This document shows, one piece after another, positions 26,606 through 38,500 of a stretch of DNA of 64,000 nt. The stretch is from Nymphaea colorata. Taxonomy: Eukaryota > Streptophyta > Magnoliopsida > Nymphaeales > Nymphaeaceae. How positions within the stretch are numbered: the first letter of the stretch is position 1; each line of letters opens with the position of its first letter. A program made the translations under genes and the position numbers. The notes below the pieces were generated by a model that worked only from the letters and a program-made list of their open reading frames with translations, searched no databases and was not told the DNA's origin. The stretch spans positions 38,803,115 to 38,867,114 of the forward strand of contig NC_045138.2 of NCBI RefSeq assembly GCF_008831285.2, given 5' to 3'.

Positions 26606-27274
26606 AAACTTCCAAGTAGCAGATGCACAGCCTGGTGATTCTATTGATAGCTGTTCCAACTAGGGGTTTCTCAATGTATTTTCATCCTTTTGATTTTTTT
26701 TTCCCTAATGAAAAGCTTTTGTTAATGTTATGTGTCATCTTGAGAAGAATCCATTTTGTTCGGACACTTTTTGTGAAACTTGAGAAATGTTCTGTTGACT
26801 AATTAAACGCAAAATCTGTAAACATGTTGACCTAAAATATGGGGGTGCTCAAATTTGGTTGGTTCAAAATCAGGTTCCTGCGGATGCATTTCTGAACACT
26901 CGCTTTTGTTCAGCCTTTAGGATCACTACCCACTTCACATCATCCCTCTCTCTCATTGTGACTGACGGACTTTTGCCCACAGGTATAAATAAAACATAGG
27001 GATGATCTATATGATTAGACGTTATTGTGTGGTTAAATTGCATATGTGAAAGAGGCAATCCGGCTGCTGCATGAATTCTGTACCGCATCAGACATCCATT
27101 GAAAACCAAGTTATCCATACTTTGTAAGTTGCTTCATGAGGTTCCGTGAATGGGGTTGGATTATGGCTAACAACTGACTCGAAAGTACGTATTTTTTTTC
27201 GGCTGGAACTTCCCGCGTGTCATTATGTACTGCGGTGAAGCACGTCTGTGCTAGAGTTCTGTAGGATCTCACGT
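26606..27274. other. RPL13 3' flank
   Basis: Contains the L13 3' UTR, then AT-rich DNA without recognisable genes or repeats. Confidence 0.5.
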
Positions 27275-28055
27275 CTAATTGTCCGTTGTCCGTATGCACC
27301 AACAATAGATGTATGGTTGTTGATCTGCGCAAAGGGTCTGTGTGGGTGTGTGTGTGTGTGTGACACCTGCCCATCAACAAGGGCTTGACACTTCCAGGTT
27401 TTAATAATTTTTTGCTTGGACACGCTCCACCTATTCTATCGGAAACCTTCATCGCTGCATTTTTCTTCACTTGTGAGGAGCACAGCTTTGTTTTCATGTT
27501 ACTGCTTGAGAGATACGTTTAGCCAAGTATAGAGGGGTTTTGTCTAATAAACGACGTTGCTGTAAGTCTGCTGAGGAAACAATACACCATACAATGCCCA
27601 TGTTCAGTTCAAGTCTTCTTTTTTCCTTCATACAACCTCGAGCACCCCAGCAAAGAAAGAAACGCATGGAGCTATACATTAGTTCTTCATATAGTTCTCC
27701 AACCTAAAAAAGAATTTTGCATTTAGTGAGTGTTGATGTTCAATTCTTCAAGGTAGTCAAACACTCCACTACTGGTGAAAGCGACTACTGGACTCACTTG
27801 AGCAGGTCCCTAAGTTATGCCAACCATCAAATTGCAGTATCACAGCATAGCATCACATTGCTTGAAATGCATGCAACAAAACCAGAACAGAAAAAAGAAT
27901 AATCGGAGTCCGGTTTGCATTCGGGCCCGTGAGCACAGTTTTGCGTTCTACTCTGCATTTGATCGCAAAAGTTAAGAGTACTTAGAAATTCTGAAAGCAG
28001 ATATTCAGAAGGAGATCTCCTTACTTGTACAGGCATGTAATTCAAGCGTACCGGT
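27275..28055 (-). pseudogene. Relic of a third receptor-kinase copy (non-coding parts only)
   Basis: 27275-27725 resembles 34725-35250, the 3' flank of the intact receptor kinase, including an identical 21-nt block starting at 27502 and 35015. 27785-28055 resembles 37985-38270, the intron between kinase exons 20 and 21. The two blocks keep the same order and orientation, but the roughly 2.7 kb that separates them at the kinase locus, carrying exons 21-24, is missing here. I infer an old duplicate whose kinase exons were deleted. No coding sequence survives. The alternative is that both blocks are unrelated dispersed repeats. Confidence 0.6.
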
Positions 28056-28759
28056 AGGCTGCCGGGCTAGGGCAGCAACCCGACCCTCGTGCCGGCCCGT
28101 CAAAGACCTTTGGCCCGACTCGGCCGTTGCGGGTTTTATATTCCGCCGCTCAGTTCTCTCTCTCTCTATATAATCTATATATATATATATCGTCTCGCAG
28201 GTCGGTCCTTCCCTCCTCGTCGTGACTCGTCAGACAGGTACGTTTCCCTCTCTCTCTCTTTCTCTCTCTGGGTCTTCTTCCCCCCACACACCCCACCACC
28301 ACCTCTCCACCCCTCCCCCCCCCCCCCCCCACCCTGACCTCGCCGGCAGAGTTTTTCCGTTTCGACGCCAACCCTCGGACCTCCGGCGAGGGTTTCTGTG
28401 GAAAGCCACATTGATGACTTCTTTCGCTTGGCTTTACTGGCCTTTAATTCATGACGCGTGTTTCCACCTTCACGTCGCACAGATTTTCTGTTTTCCCTAT
28501 TTGTACTTTATAACCATGACCAAAGGCCGGAAGTTCGTCTAATATTTACTTTCGTTTTTTCTCTTCTTAAACTTGCCATTTGGCATGAATACAGAGGTAG
28601 GATTTCTTGTTTGCAACCCAAAAATTGAAGGGATGCATGGCTGTGTTTTTGCAATGGTGTAGTTTGGCAATATTTATTTTTCATGGACTGCAGCTTCTAC
28701 AAGATTTCGTTGCTTGCTAAGTGTTTTTTTTTTTTTTGTCATCAGATCCTTCTTCCAAC
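28056..28759 (+). promoter_or_regulatory. U1-C promoter and 5' UTR with probable leader intron
   Basis: A TATA-like run at about 28167-28190 precedes CT-rich leader sequence. A donor-like CAG/GTACG near 28235 and an acceptor after a long T-run (28726-28745, ending TCATCAG) would remove a 5' UTR intron about 15 nt before the start codon. A run of 16 C lies at 28315-28330. The splice pair is inferred from sequence only. Confidence 0.5.
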
Positions 28760-31700
28760 ATGCCACGGTAAGGAAACCGTCTTCCTGATCAACTCAACTG
28801 TTTGATTGCAAGTTCGTCAACCTAATTGTCATTCTAAAGATACTAATGGATTGGTTCATTTGTCTGTAGGTACTATTGTGACTATTGTGATACATACTTA
28901 ACACATGACTCGGTAAGGATATCGTCTCTTCGATATCTTGGTCATTTGTTTGGATTTCTTTCGTATTTTTTGTGGAAGCATGTTTTACGATTAATCGTTA
29001 TATTTTTGTCTTCATTTTTCCATTATATAGACCTTTAGAACCAGCTTTGTGTGCGGGTCAATTTTCTTATGGAATTGTGCAGGAAGGTGGAAAGTTAGTG
29101 TAGTAGGTGACAGCACTCATGCAAGTGTATACACAAGCACGCAGTTGAAATCCTAAGCTATTCAAATTATGATGTCAAAATCTGGAAGAGTTAGTATAAA
29201 TAAAGTTGCTGTGAAGACGAACTATAAAGGGACAAATGAGTTAACAATTAGATCAAGATTTAACATCACCAGATATCCTTTGCCAACTAATGGTTCTGTG
29301 GTTTCTTATTTTTCACTGTTCTTTTGACTAATAAAGCATCACTGTCACTCTTGCTTTCGGCTGAACATGCTGCATTGATGGGCATGGTACCAGTTGTATT
29401 TCTTGAAATTAATCACCTCGTGGAAGCAGCCTCACATCATGTCAGCATTCATGTGTAATTTATTTTGCATCATAAAACTTCATGGCTCTTGGAATGATGT
29501 GCACGGTTACTGGATCTACCTTTGAGGTGTCAGCTTATGGTTACTATTGTTACACTGTGCTGTGATAAAGATACATCTTTGTTTCTATCTCATTCCTACC
29601 CAAGTTGACATGTTGACTTTTTATTTCTGCATCCATATTTTTGTGTCCCCTCTCAATGTTTTTGGTTCATCTTCTAGCTTATCATTAGAATTTAGTGTCT
29701 TTGCTAGTTCAACTTTGGTTTTAATTCATGTCTTTGCTAACATCTGTAACGTCTGTGTCTTTTAATGCCAGCCATCTGTTAGAAAGCAGCACAATGCAGG
29801 ATACAAGCACAAGGTCTCATTCTCAAAAGCTAATGCCATGAATTTGATAGTATGCTTTTAGTGTTACTTGGCTGATGTTTCCCTTTTTGTTAGGCAAATG
29901 TGCGCACCTATTACCAACAATTTGAAGAGCAGCAAACTCAAAGCTTAATTGATCAAAAGGTGAAAGAGCATCTTGTAGGGCAGACCACATTTCAGCAGCA
30001 AGTTGGTGTAGCTTTTAACCAGCATCTTGGTTCTCTCCCTTCAACACTACCAAGACCTCGCCTTCCTGTCCTTCCACCTCCTGTCATCCCAGTTGGTACA
30101 TCGTCACAAGTTCATCCAAATATGATGCCAGGAGTTCGTCCTCCCCTTTTTCCACGTCCTGCTCCTGGTACTCCCAGTACAACATGCAGATATTGCTTTC
30201 ATTTTTGCTTATATCAAAACATTCTCCATCATTAGGTTACAATTGTCTTTTTTTCTGAATAAAGTTCATGTTTGTTTTCATTCCTAGTGCTAGGTTTTAT
30301 ATACTTGTGGATCCCTTTTCTTCTATATGACATGGGTATGGGTACAGGTACAGAGATGCGGGTTGATTTTAGAAAATTTGTGTATGGAGGTGTAGCAGAG
30401 TGCATATATAAATATATATGTTATATATATAATAATCCACACAATTATCAAGATTAAAGAAAAATGAGAAGAAAATATAAAAACTTAGTGGAAGGGAAAT
30501 ACAAGAGAAGGGAAAAATCTAAATTAAAGAAAAATTAAGTTTGAAAATATAATTTTAAATGTTTTAAAAATGCAGTCGTACCAAGCCGTACCCATGTCCC
30601 CATGTCGCTGTACCCATGTACTGACACGGGTACCTGGGCAAATCTCACGTACCTGTGTAGCATAGCTTTTCTCATGTAATTTAGTTGCTTATGCATTCTT
30701 CTCTCATTTCTTACTTACCTTATTAGCTGTCTGTGCATCTTCAATAAATTTGGTGTTGGAAAAAGTAACATTAAAGTCATAGGCTGGACTTTGCACCTTA
30801 TGTTTTCTTGGAATTGACATGATTTTAACATCTTGTTGATGCTGTTTATATTAGGTGTATGTTTTTTAGAACTTTCCACTGCTGTTTGTTATTCTTGTCT
30901 TGATGAATGCTTTGGAGCTTTGGATTTCAAGTGTTAGAGCTGATATGTTGATCCGTATTCAGTAACTCGGGGAAATCCCTTTTGTTTTAATTTAAAAACA
31001 TAAATGAAAATTATGCATACCTTGGTGATGAGTATATAAATGTGTTTCAGTTACATATCACAGCATTTGCATAATCTAATTGTCATCTTTTATAAAAGAT
31101 TATGATATGATTATCATATTGTATAGAATGTTATAAGTTATAACATAAGTGTCGTATTACATAAAATTTCATGCTATATGTACTTAAAAAGTTAATATAT
31201 TACATAAAAAAGTTTTTCAATTATTATGTTATATAAAAATAAACGAGTATTGCTAATTATCATATCTATCCTTTCAAAAAAATAAAGTTAACTTGTTAGT
31301 CGAGCCAATAAAGAAGAAAACCATAAAGTTTATCTCACCCATGTTATATGGCTTATCTAATTTTGGTGGTTCTCACAAAAATTCCCATGCAGCATTCTTT
31401 GTGCAAAGTTTCCCTTTTCTTTAATCCTTATCACTTTTGTGACGACCAAGTAGAGTATATTTTTGCAAATTGGTCTTGATTCTCTTGAATACAAATTAAA
31501 AAATACAGTTTCCCTGTTCACTTTCTCAAAATCAATTGAATCAGTGAGTTAATAGTGAAACTTGGATGACTTTGCCTATTCTCAATTTACTTGCCGAGTT
31601 GCAATATTGAATCTGCTGGGTTTGGCCTTACTCGAGTTGTCTTAAGTTTTTAGTCAGGGGCGGATTCAAGCCAACTTGGGTGAGTTACATGTTGACTCAC

Positions 31701-32902
31701 CAAGGTTGTCAACAATGATATTGCCAATATTTGTGTATGTGTGATACTGTATTATGCTATGTGAGCCTATCTATGTTCCAAAGGTTTGTGGTTCTAAGTT
31801 CTAACTCGCCAAGGTTGCGAACAATGCCATTGCTATTGTTTGTGTGTTTACTGTATTGTACTGGATGGTCAGCCCATTGAATGTTTCAACAATCCAGTGT
31901 TCTTGAATCAGGCCAAATTATGGTCCTCTACAGTTTATGTGGTAAAACATATTATTAACCATGCTGCTTTTTAGGTTAGGGAGGTTTCTATTTGAAGACA
32001 TATCTTTAACCATGCTACTTTTTAGGTTAGGGAGGTTTCTATTTGAAGACATTCGGGCAGGTTTTCTATATTAACACATATCAACATATTAATGCCATGG
32101 TAACTTGGGTTAAAACTTAAAACTTGTGAGGTGACCAAGTTGGCATGATATTGTTAGACACCAGATAGGGGGTCCCGGGTTGGGTCCATTAGGCTGGCCC
32201 ATTTACCTCTATAAATAGGGTCGGTAGACCAGAATAGGGGGATCGGTGAAAATTATTAGGTCTTGCTCTGGGAGGAGAAACCCTAATCTGGAGATTAAGG
32301 TTGAGTGTGTGCGTGGAATTCAAGGTTTCCTCTTAGAAGGGATAATCAAGGTTAGCAGTGGCTAACAAATACTTTGTGTGCTAGGTTTGATCATTAACCA
32401 GAGAGGTTTTCTCTTGGGCTATGCTTTGTATATACTATATAGTGGCTGGAACTTTTAGAGTTGTTTATTTGTACTTCGTAGGCATTGATCTTTTGAATTG
32501 ACTTTTGTAGGATATCATATGCCACCTGTTGTGATGCCGCCTGGTGCATCCTCTGTCTCTATGCAGCCTAATGGTTTGCCCGGGCCACCAGCTTCTAGCA
32601 TGGCCTCATCAGCGCCAGGTGCACCATCATTACCTAGTAATGGTGCTCCTCCTGGCAGTAACCCTGGAGGGTATCTAGTGACTCCAACTATGATGGGTTC
32701 AGCATCGGGTGGAACTCCCACCAGTTTGTCACAGACGTCCGCTGCTTCATCTCTGCCTAGTCATGTCTATGCTGCTGCACCACAGCCACATGGTTTGCCG
32801 AGAGTGGGTCCTGGAGGGGCTGCACCAACTTCAGTTTCATCACAGGACGGTTATGGCTATGGTCAAGCTCCTGATTCCAGTCACTCCAACCCAGCTTATT
32901 AA
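28760..32902 (+). CDS. U1C: U1 small nuclear ribonucleoprotein C (U1-C)
   Basis: Subunit of the U1 snRNP that stabilises pairing of U1 snRNA with the 5' splice site in the nucleus. Exons 28760-28767, 28870-28912, 29772-29813, 29894-30167 and 32511-32902 join to 759 nt (252 aa). The first coding exon has only 8 nt. The N-terminal MPRYYCDYCDTYLTHD begins a matrin-type zinc finger with Cys6, Cys9, His24 and His30. The conserved helix ANVRTYYQQFEEQQTQSL follows, then a Pro/Gly/Met/Ser-rich tail usual for plant U1-C. The donor of exon 4 was chosen as CCTG/GTACTC because it keeps frame with exon 5. Reading through instead stops within about 60 nt. Intron 4 is 2.3 kb and rich in repeat debris. The gene converges on the receptor kinase. 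Confidence 0.93.
30330..30660. mobile_element. Small inverted-repeat element in U1-C intron 4 (MITE-like)
   Basis: The left edge carries GACATGGGTATGGGTAC and the right part carries the near reverse complement, GTACCCATGTCCCCATGTC. AT-rich DNA lies between them. This is typical of a short non-autonomous DNA element. Exact ends and target-site duplications are unclear. Confidence 0.45.
31955..32052. repeat. 51-bp tandem duplication in U1-C intron 4
   Basis: Copies at 31955-32005 and 32006-32052 are almost identical and share TTTTAGGTTAGGGAGGTTTC. A looser duplicated pair also lies at 31695-31755 and 31801-31865. Confidence 0.8.
32140..32450 (+). mobile_element. LTR-like fragment in U1-C intron 4
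   Basis: Shows a GGGTCCATTAGGCTGGCC block, then CTATAAATAGGG (a TATA box) and then AAACCCTAATCTGG, in the same order as the minus-strand repeat in COQ3 intron 7. It looks like a decayed LTR or TRIM promoter region. No coding part or clear ends are visible. Confidence 0.4.
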
Positions 32903-35555
32903 AAGTGAAACTTGTTCTCTACAAGTTTTTCGTTTCCTTTTTCTGTTTTTTGGGTTTCAGATGCTTGCATAGGTTGGTTTCGGAAAATTAATGGTTGAGG
33001 GTGTGAGGAAGCTTCTTCCAAACACAGCCTGGGTTGAAATCATTAACCATGGGCTTAGTTCTGAAGGGCCGTGTGTGAAGACTGCTCCGCTGATAAAACA
33101 TAAACATGAGATCAGACCGGGCTATTTTGTAGAGAACAGTGTACTTCAATTGTTTGGGTCGATATCGAAAAACAAAACAAATTAAAACAATTAGCCAGTT
33201 TATAATATCATTGCAGAAGTTAATTTAATTTGTTTGCATTGTGCAACTTCTGTTTGGGATTTAGCAGATAGAATTTGCCTACGTTCTTTCAGATGATTTT
33301 TCTGGTCTAATTCATGTTGAACGATGTAATTTTTGATCGCCAACCATTTTTTCCCTTTTTCGGTATCAAATATCAACGGCGTTTTCAGTTGTACCTTATG
33401 TCCCAAAAGGTGAGCATAAGATATGTGTGGTCATTCTACAATTGGCAATTCATTTGTCAGGTGTCAGGAACCTCTAACCTTTACAAAGGACTGTGTTTGA
33501 TCACGTCGGATCTGAGATCCATTTTTTAGAATTAAATCTTTGGTTCAAAAGAAACATGTACTGCAACATAAATTTGTACCCTTCTAACTTTCATTTGCTC
33601 ATCTGCAGTCAGAACTTGAGGATAACGAAGAATGTTCTCAAACGTGCAGCTTACCAAAATGTTTTAAGGGGTTCCGCCATTTATGAGGACCCTTGGATCT
33701 CAGACTCGGGTGATCAAAACATATTTTGAGAATTTTGAATCAAATGAAGATATATCAAAAGTCCTTGATTTTCAGGCATGTCACATGGCATGATCGTCAA
33801 TGATGCCTATACATCAAACCAGAACCATCCAAAAAGTGTAAAAGATGAATTGCCACATCTTTGCACGTTTGCAGAAATTTCACAGATAGGACTTTCGGCT
33901 TCTCGTTTCTCATGTTAGTGGATGGAAGGAATGGCAGGATGGCAGATGAAAAGGCAGGCGCATATACATCACGTAAAAGGAGAAGCACAGCTTAAATGCA
34001 TTAACAAGGGCAGCTTGCTGGGTATGCTGTAAGCTCTATACAGCTTAGTCTAACTTGAACAGTTTTTTATTTTATAGATTGCCATCTTTTGAGGTTTCTT
34101 AAAATTCTGGTAACTAGTTTTGTGCCGTTGGTTTATCTGTTGAAGATGAACAGTTTGACCCTCCGATGCTCTAGACGGAGTTTTGAACTTAACAACCAAA
34201 AAAGATATCAATTACATGTTCCAAAATATTGACGTTCTTATGTTCCCAGTAAGTATCTCTTGCTTTCAAAATATTGGCAGTTTCTATTTACCCTTATTCT
34301 CTTTGGATTGGCAATTTGGAACCTTGATTAGACCGGAGCCTGGACCCTGCTACATTAAGCCGTAGACAAGGATTCCGTGTTTCTGGGCCACGCTACGTTT
34401 TCTTTATTGGCAAGGAAAAAATTGTTGTAACCTCTTTGTTTCATCCGTTAAACTGTAACTTTACCATTTAACGGAGCCAACTAGGAAGAAAAGGCAGGCA
34501 AATTATGATAACTTGTGATTTTGACGTGTAAAATCATGTCCATGATTTAGTGTAGTGATCATTAATGGAATAAGTAAAAGATTTTTTATGTTAAACTACT
34601 CACAAGGTTATTAACTTATTATATTTGTGGGTTTATATAAAATGTTATCACAGGGCTCATGGTTCTTGTTAGTTTACGTCTATCTATCTTTTGAGGACAA
34701 ATCGTTTAACTATACGTTGCTTGTCGCATTGTCTGCGCCAGCAATGATCGTATGATTATTGACTGTTTATAATGCCTGCGCAAAGAGTTGTGGACGAGAG
34801 AGAGTCAGAGAGAGAGAGAGAGTCCTTCGCACATACACCTCTGCCCATCCGCAAGGACTAGAGTCCCTTCAGATTTTAACCTGAATCTGGTTCATCATTA
34901 TTCAAGTTTAAATATTTTTGCTTGCGATCAGACACGCTTCAACTACCATATTGAAAACCACGTCAACACTGCATTTTACATCACTTGTCGCGGGCACTGC
35001 TTTGTTTCATGTTCCTGCTTGAGAGATACGTTTAGGCAAGTGCAGAGAGCTTGTGTTTAATAAGTGATGTTTCTCTACAGTCTGTTGAGGAAGCAATACA
35101 TGATACAATTCCCATTTATGTTACAATTCAAGTTATTTTTTTCCCCTCCATACAACCTCCAGGCCCCCAGCAAAGAAAAGACAATGGAGCAATACGTTGG
35201 TTCTTCATCTTGTTCTCCATCGCCTCAAAAAGAATTCTGTATTCAATGAATCGTGTTACATATGACGCCTACAAATTATGTATGGCCAATTTTGCATACT
35301 TTATAGTCAGAAAGGCCAACTGTACATGCGCAAGAAAGTGTTCCTCAGTCCCTTTGAGAGGATATTTGAATTCAGGAACATAACACCCATAGCGGAACTG
35401 TTCCGTACGCATGTTTCATTATTTTGGTGGATTGCCTGGAACGTGTTCCTTCAGAAACAAAGGAATCCGCCCGTGTCCCTTGTTTGCGATAGAATGCAGG
35501 CCCTACCATCCGTGGAAACTCCACGAAATCAAACGTCTTCTTAACAGCCCTTGGC
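32903..35555. other. Intergenic region between convergent U1-C and receptor kinase
   Basis: Holds the 3' UTR of U1-C at the left. The block 34725-35250 is shared with the relic at 27275-27725 and is probably 3'-flanking DNA of the kinase locus. It includes a short GA repeat at about 34798-34821. No other gene is recognised. Confidence 0.5.
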
Positions 35556-38500
35556 CTATGCTGATGGACGGATTTCATCGAGACATTCTGGTAAAATATG
35601 CTCACTCTCATCCTGCGCAGGACCTGAGACGTAGGACCCAGTCCATGACATTTCTGTAGAATGGCTGGAAGCCTGGACCTGATTGCTGCATTGCCAATCT
35701 GCTACTCTTTGCATTCGGGTGCTCAAGTCGGTCGTTGATACTGCAGGGCTTGGAAGAGGGGCCTGCACTGGTTCCCGGCCTTCAAGCATGCTCACCACTG
35801 TTGACATCTTCGGCCGATGCAAATGGGATGGATTGGTGCAGAGGAGAGCCACATTAAGCATTGTTAAGGCTTCTTCTTTTGAGTAGGTTGAATCTAGATC
35901 GGAATCAACAAGGTCCAGGAGATTCCCCCTTTGCTGAAGAATACATGCCTATGGAGACTGAATAGTTAGCAGTGTAAAGCTGTGAAATTTTCAAAATTCG
36001 GGTGGCACAGACTTACCCAGTCTAGAAGGTAGGCACCTTCTCCTAAATTCTTGCAGCTTACATTGTTCTGGCCACTAACAATCTCAAGGGTAACAACTCC
36101 AAAGCTGTAAACATCCGCCTTGTAACTCAGGTGACCACGCATGGCATATTCAGGTGCCATGTATCCACTGCAGTTTTATGAGGTTTAAATTGGGTGAGAA
36201 ACAATTCATATGCCCAAATCAATTGTACGACAACCATGTCCTGCTTAAATGTAGATAGGGTAGCATGTGTGGAAAAGCTTCGCCAGAGTTGATTAATGAG
36301 CTAATAATAACAACATATCACATAACAAATGTCAAAAGAACTCATCCAGCTGACAGGCCAAGCAGTAGAGGAAGGCATCACGACACACAAGCAGATTTTT
36401 TAAAGAACTGCTATAGATTTCCTCTGTTCTTTTTTTCTTTTATTCTTGTTGGAACAACAAAAGTCCTTCGAGGGATTGAGCATCTACATTTTGATTTTAT
36501 GCTTTACAAATTTGACAAATTTTATAAGTTACTGCACATTAATATATCAATTAAATCTAGCCCAACACTTGGAAAGAGCAGGCCTATCCTCCATGACAAT
36601 ATAGAAAATGCCTCAATATTGACCTAGCATCGTCACTGATTCTGCCAATTACCAATGAGTAATCTCCAACATGACAGAGAAACTTGAGAGACACAACAAC
36701 CTCGCCTTCTGGTATTTCTCCTAGTGATTGCAGAATTATTGAACACAACATGCCAGTATTTCCCAGCTTGAGAAAGAAGGAAATGCAGATGCAAATGGCT
36801 GTGACTGCACCAAGGGTAACCAAGAATAGAAGCACAAGAAATAAATATGTTCTAGCAACCAAGAACAATTCAGTTACAGATCTACAGGTGTAAGGATCCT
36901 AGTCTTGTTGCAGGTAACAGAAGTTAAAAGAAAATCTAATAGCAGATCTTTTACAGATAATTCTAATTTATATACGATGAGTTTAGAGAAGAGGAAAACA
37001 ATTGAACACTCAGAATAGCATATCTCGCCAGAGAATTCTGATTTATGTAAGACGAGTTAAAGAAGAGGAAAAAATTGGACACCCAGAGCTCTTGCTTGGT
37101 TCAGTGCTTGGACTGTCAGCTTAGGGTCAGGGGATCGCATCTTTGTATCATGCACTGAAAAGCCAGAAGCTTAAGAATCATCTCCTGTCCAATCTTCCAA
37201 GCACACTATGCAAGCACTTGACAGCCCTTCAGGTATGCAGTATAAGATATTGACATGTGAATAGCTACAGCTTCTACCTTTTGCACTTCTGAATTTAGAG
37301 AGGAAAATTATGATAAACTGATAGAAGTAGAGAATACAACTTACTAAGTTCCAGCTATACGAGTGCTGATGTGGGACTTCTCATCTTCATGAAGTTTGGC
37401 CAGTCCAAAGTCCGATATTTTGGCATTCAGATCTTTGTCAAGGAGTATATTGGTAGATTTTATGTCTCTATGTACAATCTTCAAAGTAGATTCTTCATGA
37501 AGATAAGCCAGACCCCTCGCTATCCCAATGCAAATCTTGTGGCGTGTAGGCCAATTCAGTTTCAATCTTTTCTCTTCTGGACCTATAAAAATCTGTCATT
37601 ATTGACACAATTTGAAAGGGAGATTAGAAAAGAAAAGATATTTAGAAGATGTTCATCAGCAAGCTTTACCAAAAAGAGCAGTGGCAAGAGAATTGTTCTC
37701 CATGTACTCATATACAAGTAATAATTGCTTTCCTTCAGTGCAACAGCCATACAGTTTTACAAGGTTTGGGTGTTGCAAGGCAGAAATCATCCCCAACTCT
37801 GTAATAAATTCATGGCTACCCTGCTTTGATTGGGAAGAGAGCTGCTTGACTGCGATAATAGTTCCATCTGACAGATGACCCTGCATTTTCCAAATATTCC
37901 TCTGTGATTATTGCTCTGCGGTGGCACGGTCACTTACATAGATCAAGAAACCATATCCAAACCATATTAATGGTTAACATGATGACCAGACTGACTTGGG
38001 CACGTCCCTAATTTATGCCTATTATGGCACATCAAATTTCAGTATCATTGCATAAAATTTCACATTATTGTTTTTCAGACGCATGCAAGAAAGCCAAAAA
38101 AAGAGAAGAATAATTGGACTCTGATTGGCATTGTGGCCAATAACCATAGTTTTGCATTCAATTTAGGATTTCATCAAATAGAAATTAGGACTTTGAAATT
38201 CTGATCCAAAAGGATGTTTTCCTTACTTGTGCGGGCATTTAATACAACTGTGCTGGTTATTAAGTCACATCTATACCTTGTAAACTGATCCAAAACCCCC
38301 CTCTCCGATCTTGTTAGCATCATCAAAGTTATTTGTGGCAGCTTTAATTTGTTTCAAAGTGAAGGAACCAGCTTGGAGGTTGAATTGCCGAAGTTCTGCA
38401 AAGGAAACATGGTCGGAGGAAAAATGTTTAGGCTATAATCAAGTAACAACAAAACACAGGCTGCAATATAAGGACGACTTGTTAGGCCTGCAATATTTGG

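Noticed and set aside
28089-28542. Overlapping ORFs on both strands in CT-rich and C-rich sequence
   Set aside because: Low-complexity leader of U1-C. The encoded residues are Ser/Leu/Pro runs with no conserved domain.
30168-30235. Read-through end of U1-C exon 4 giving a 111-codon ORF
   Set aside because: A GT donor at 30168 joins in frame to a Pro/Gly/Met-rich last exon typical of U1-C. The read-through could at most be a minor truncated isoform.
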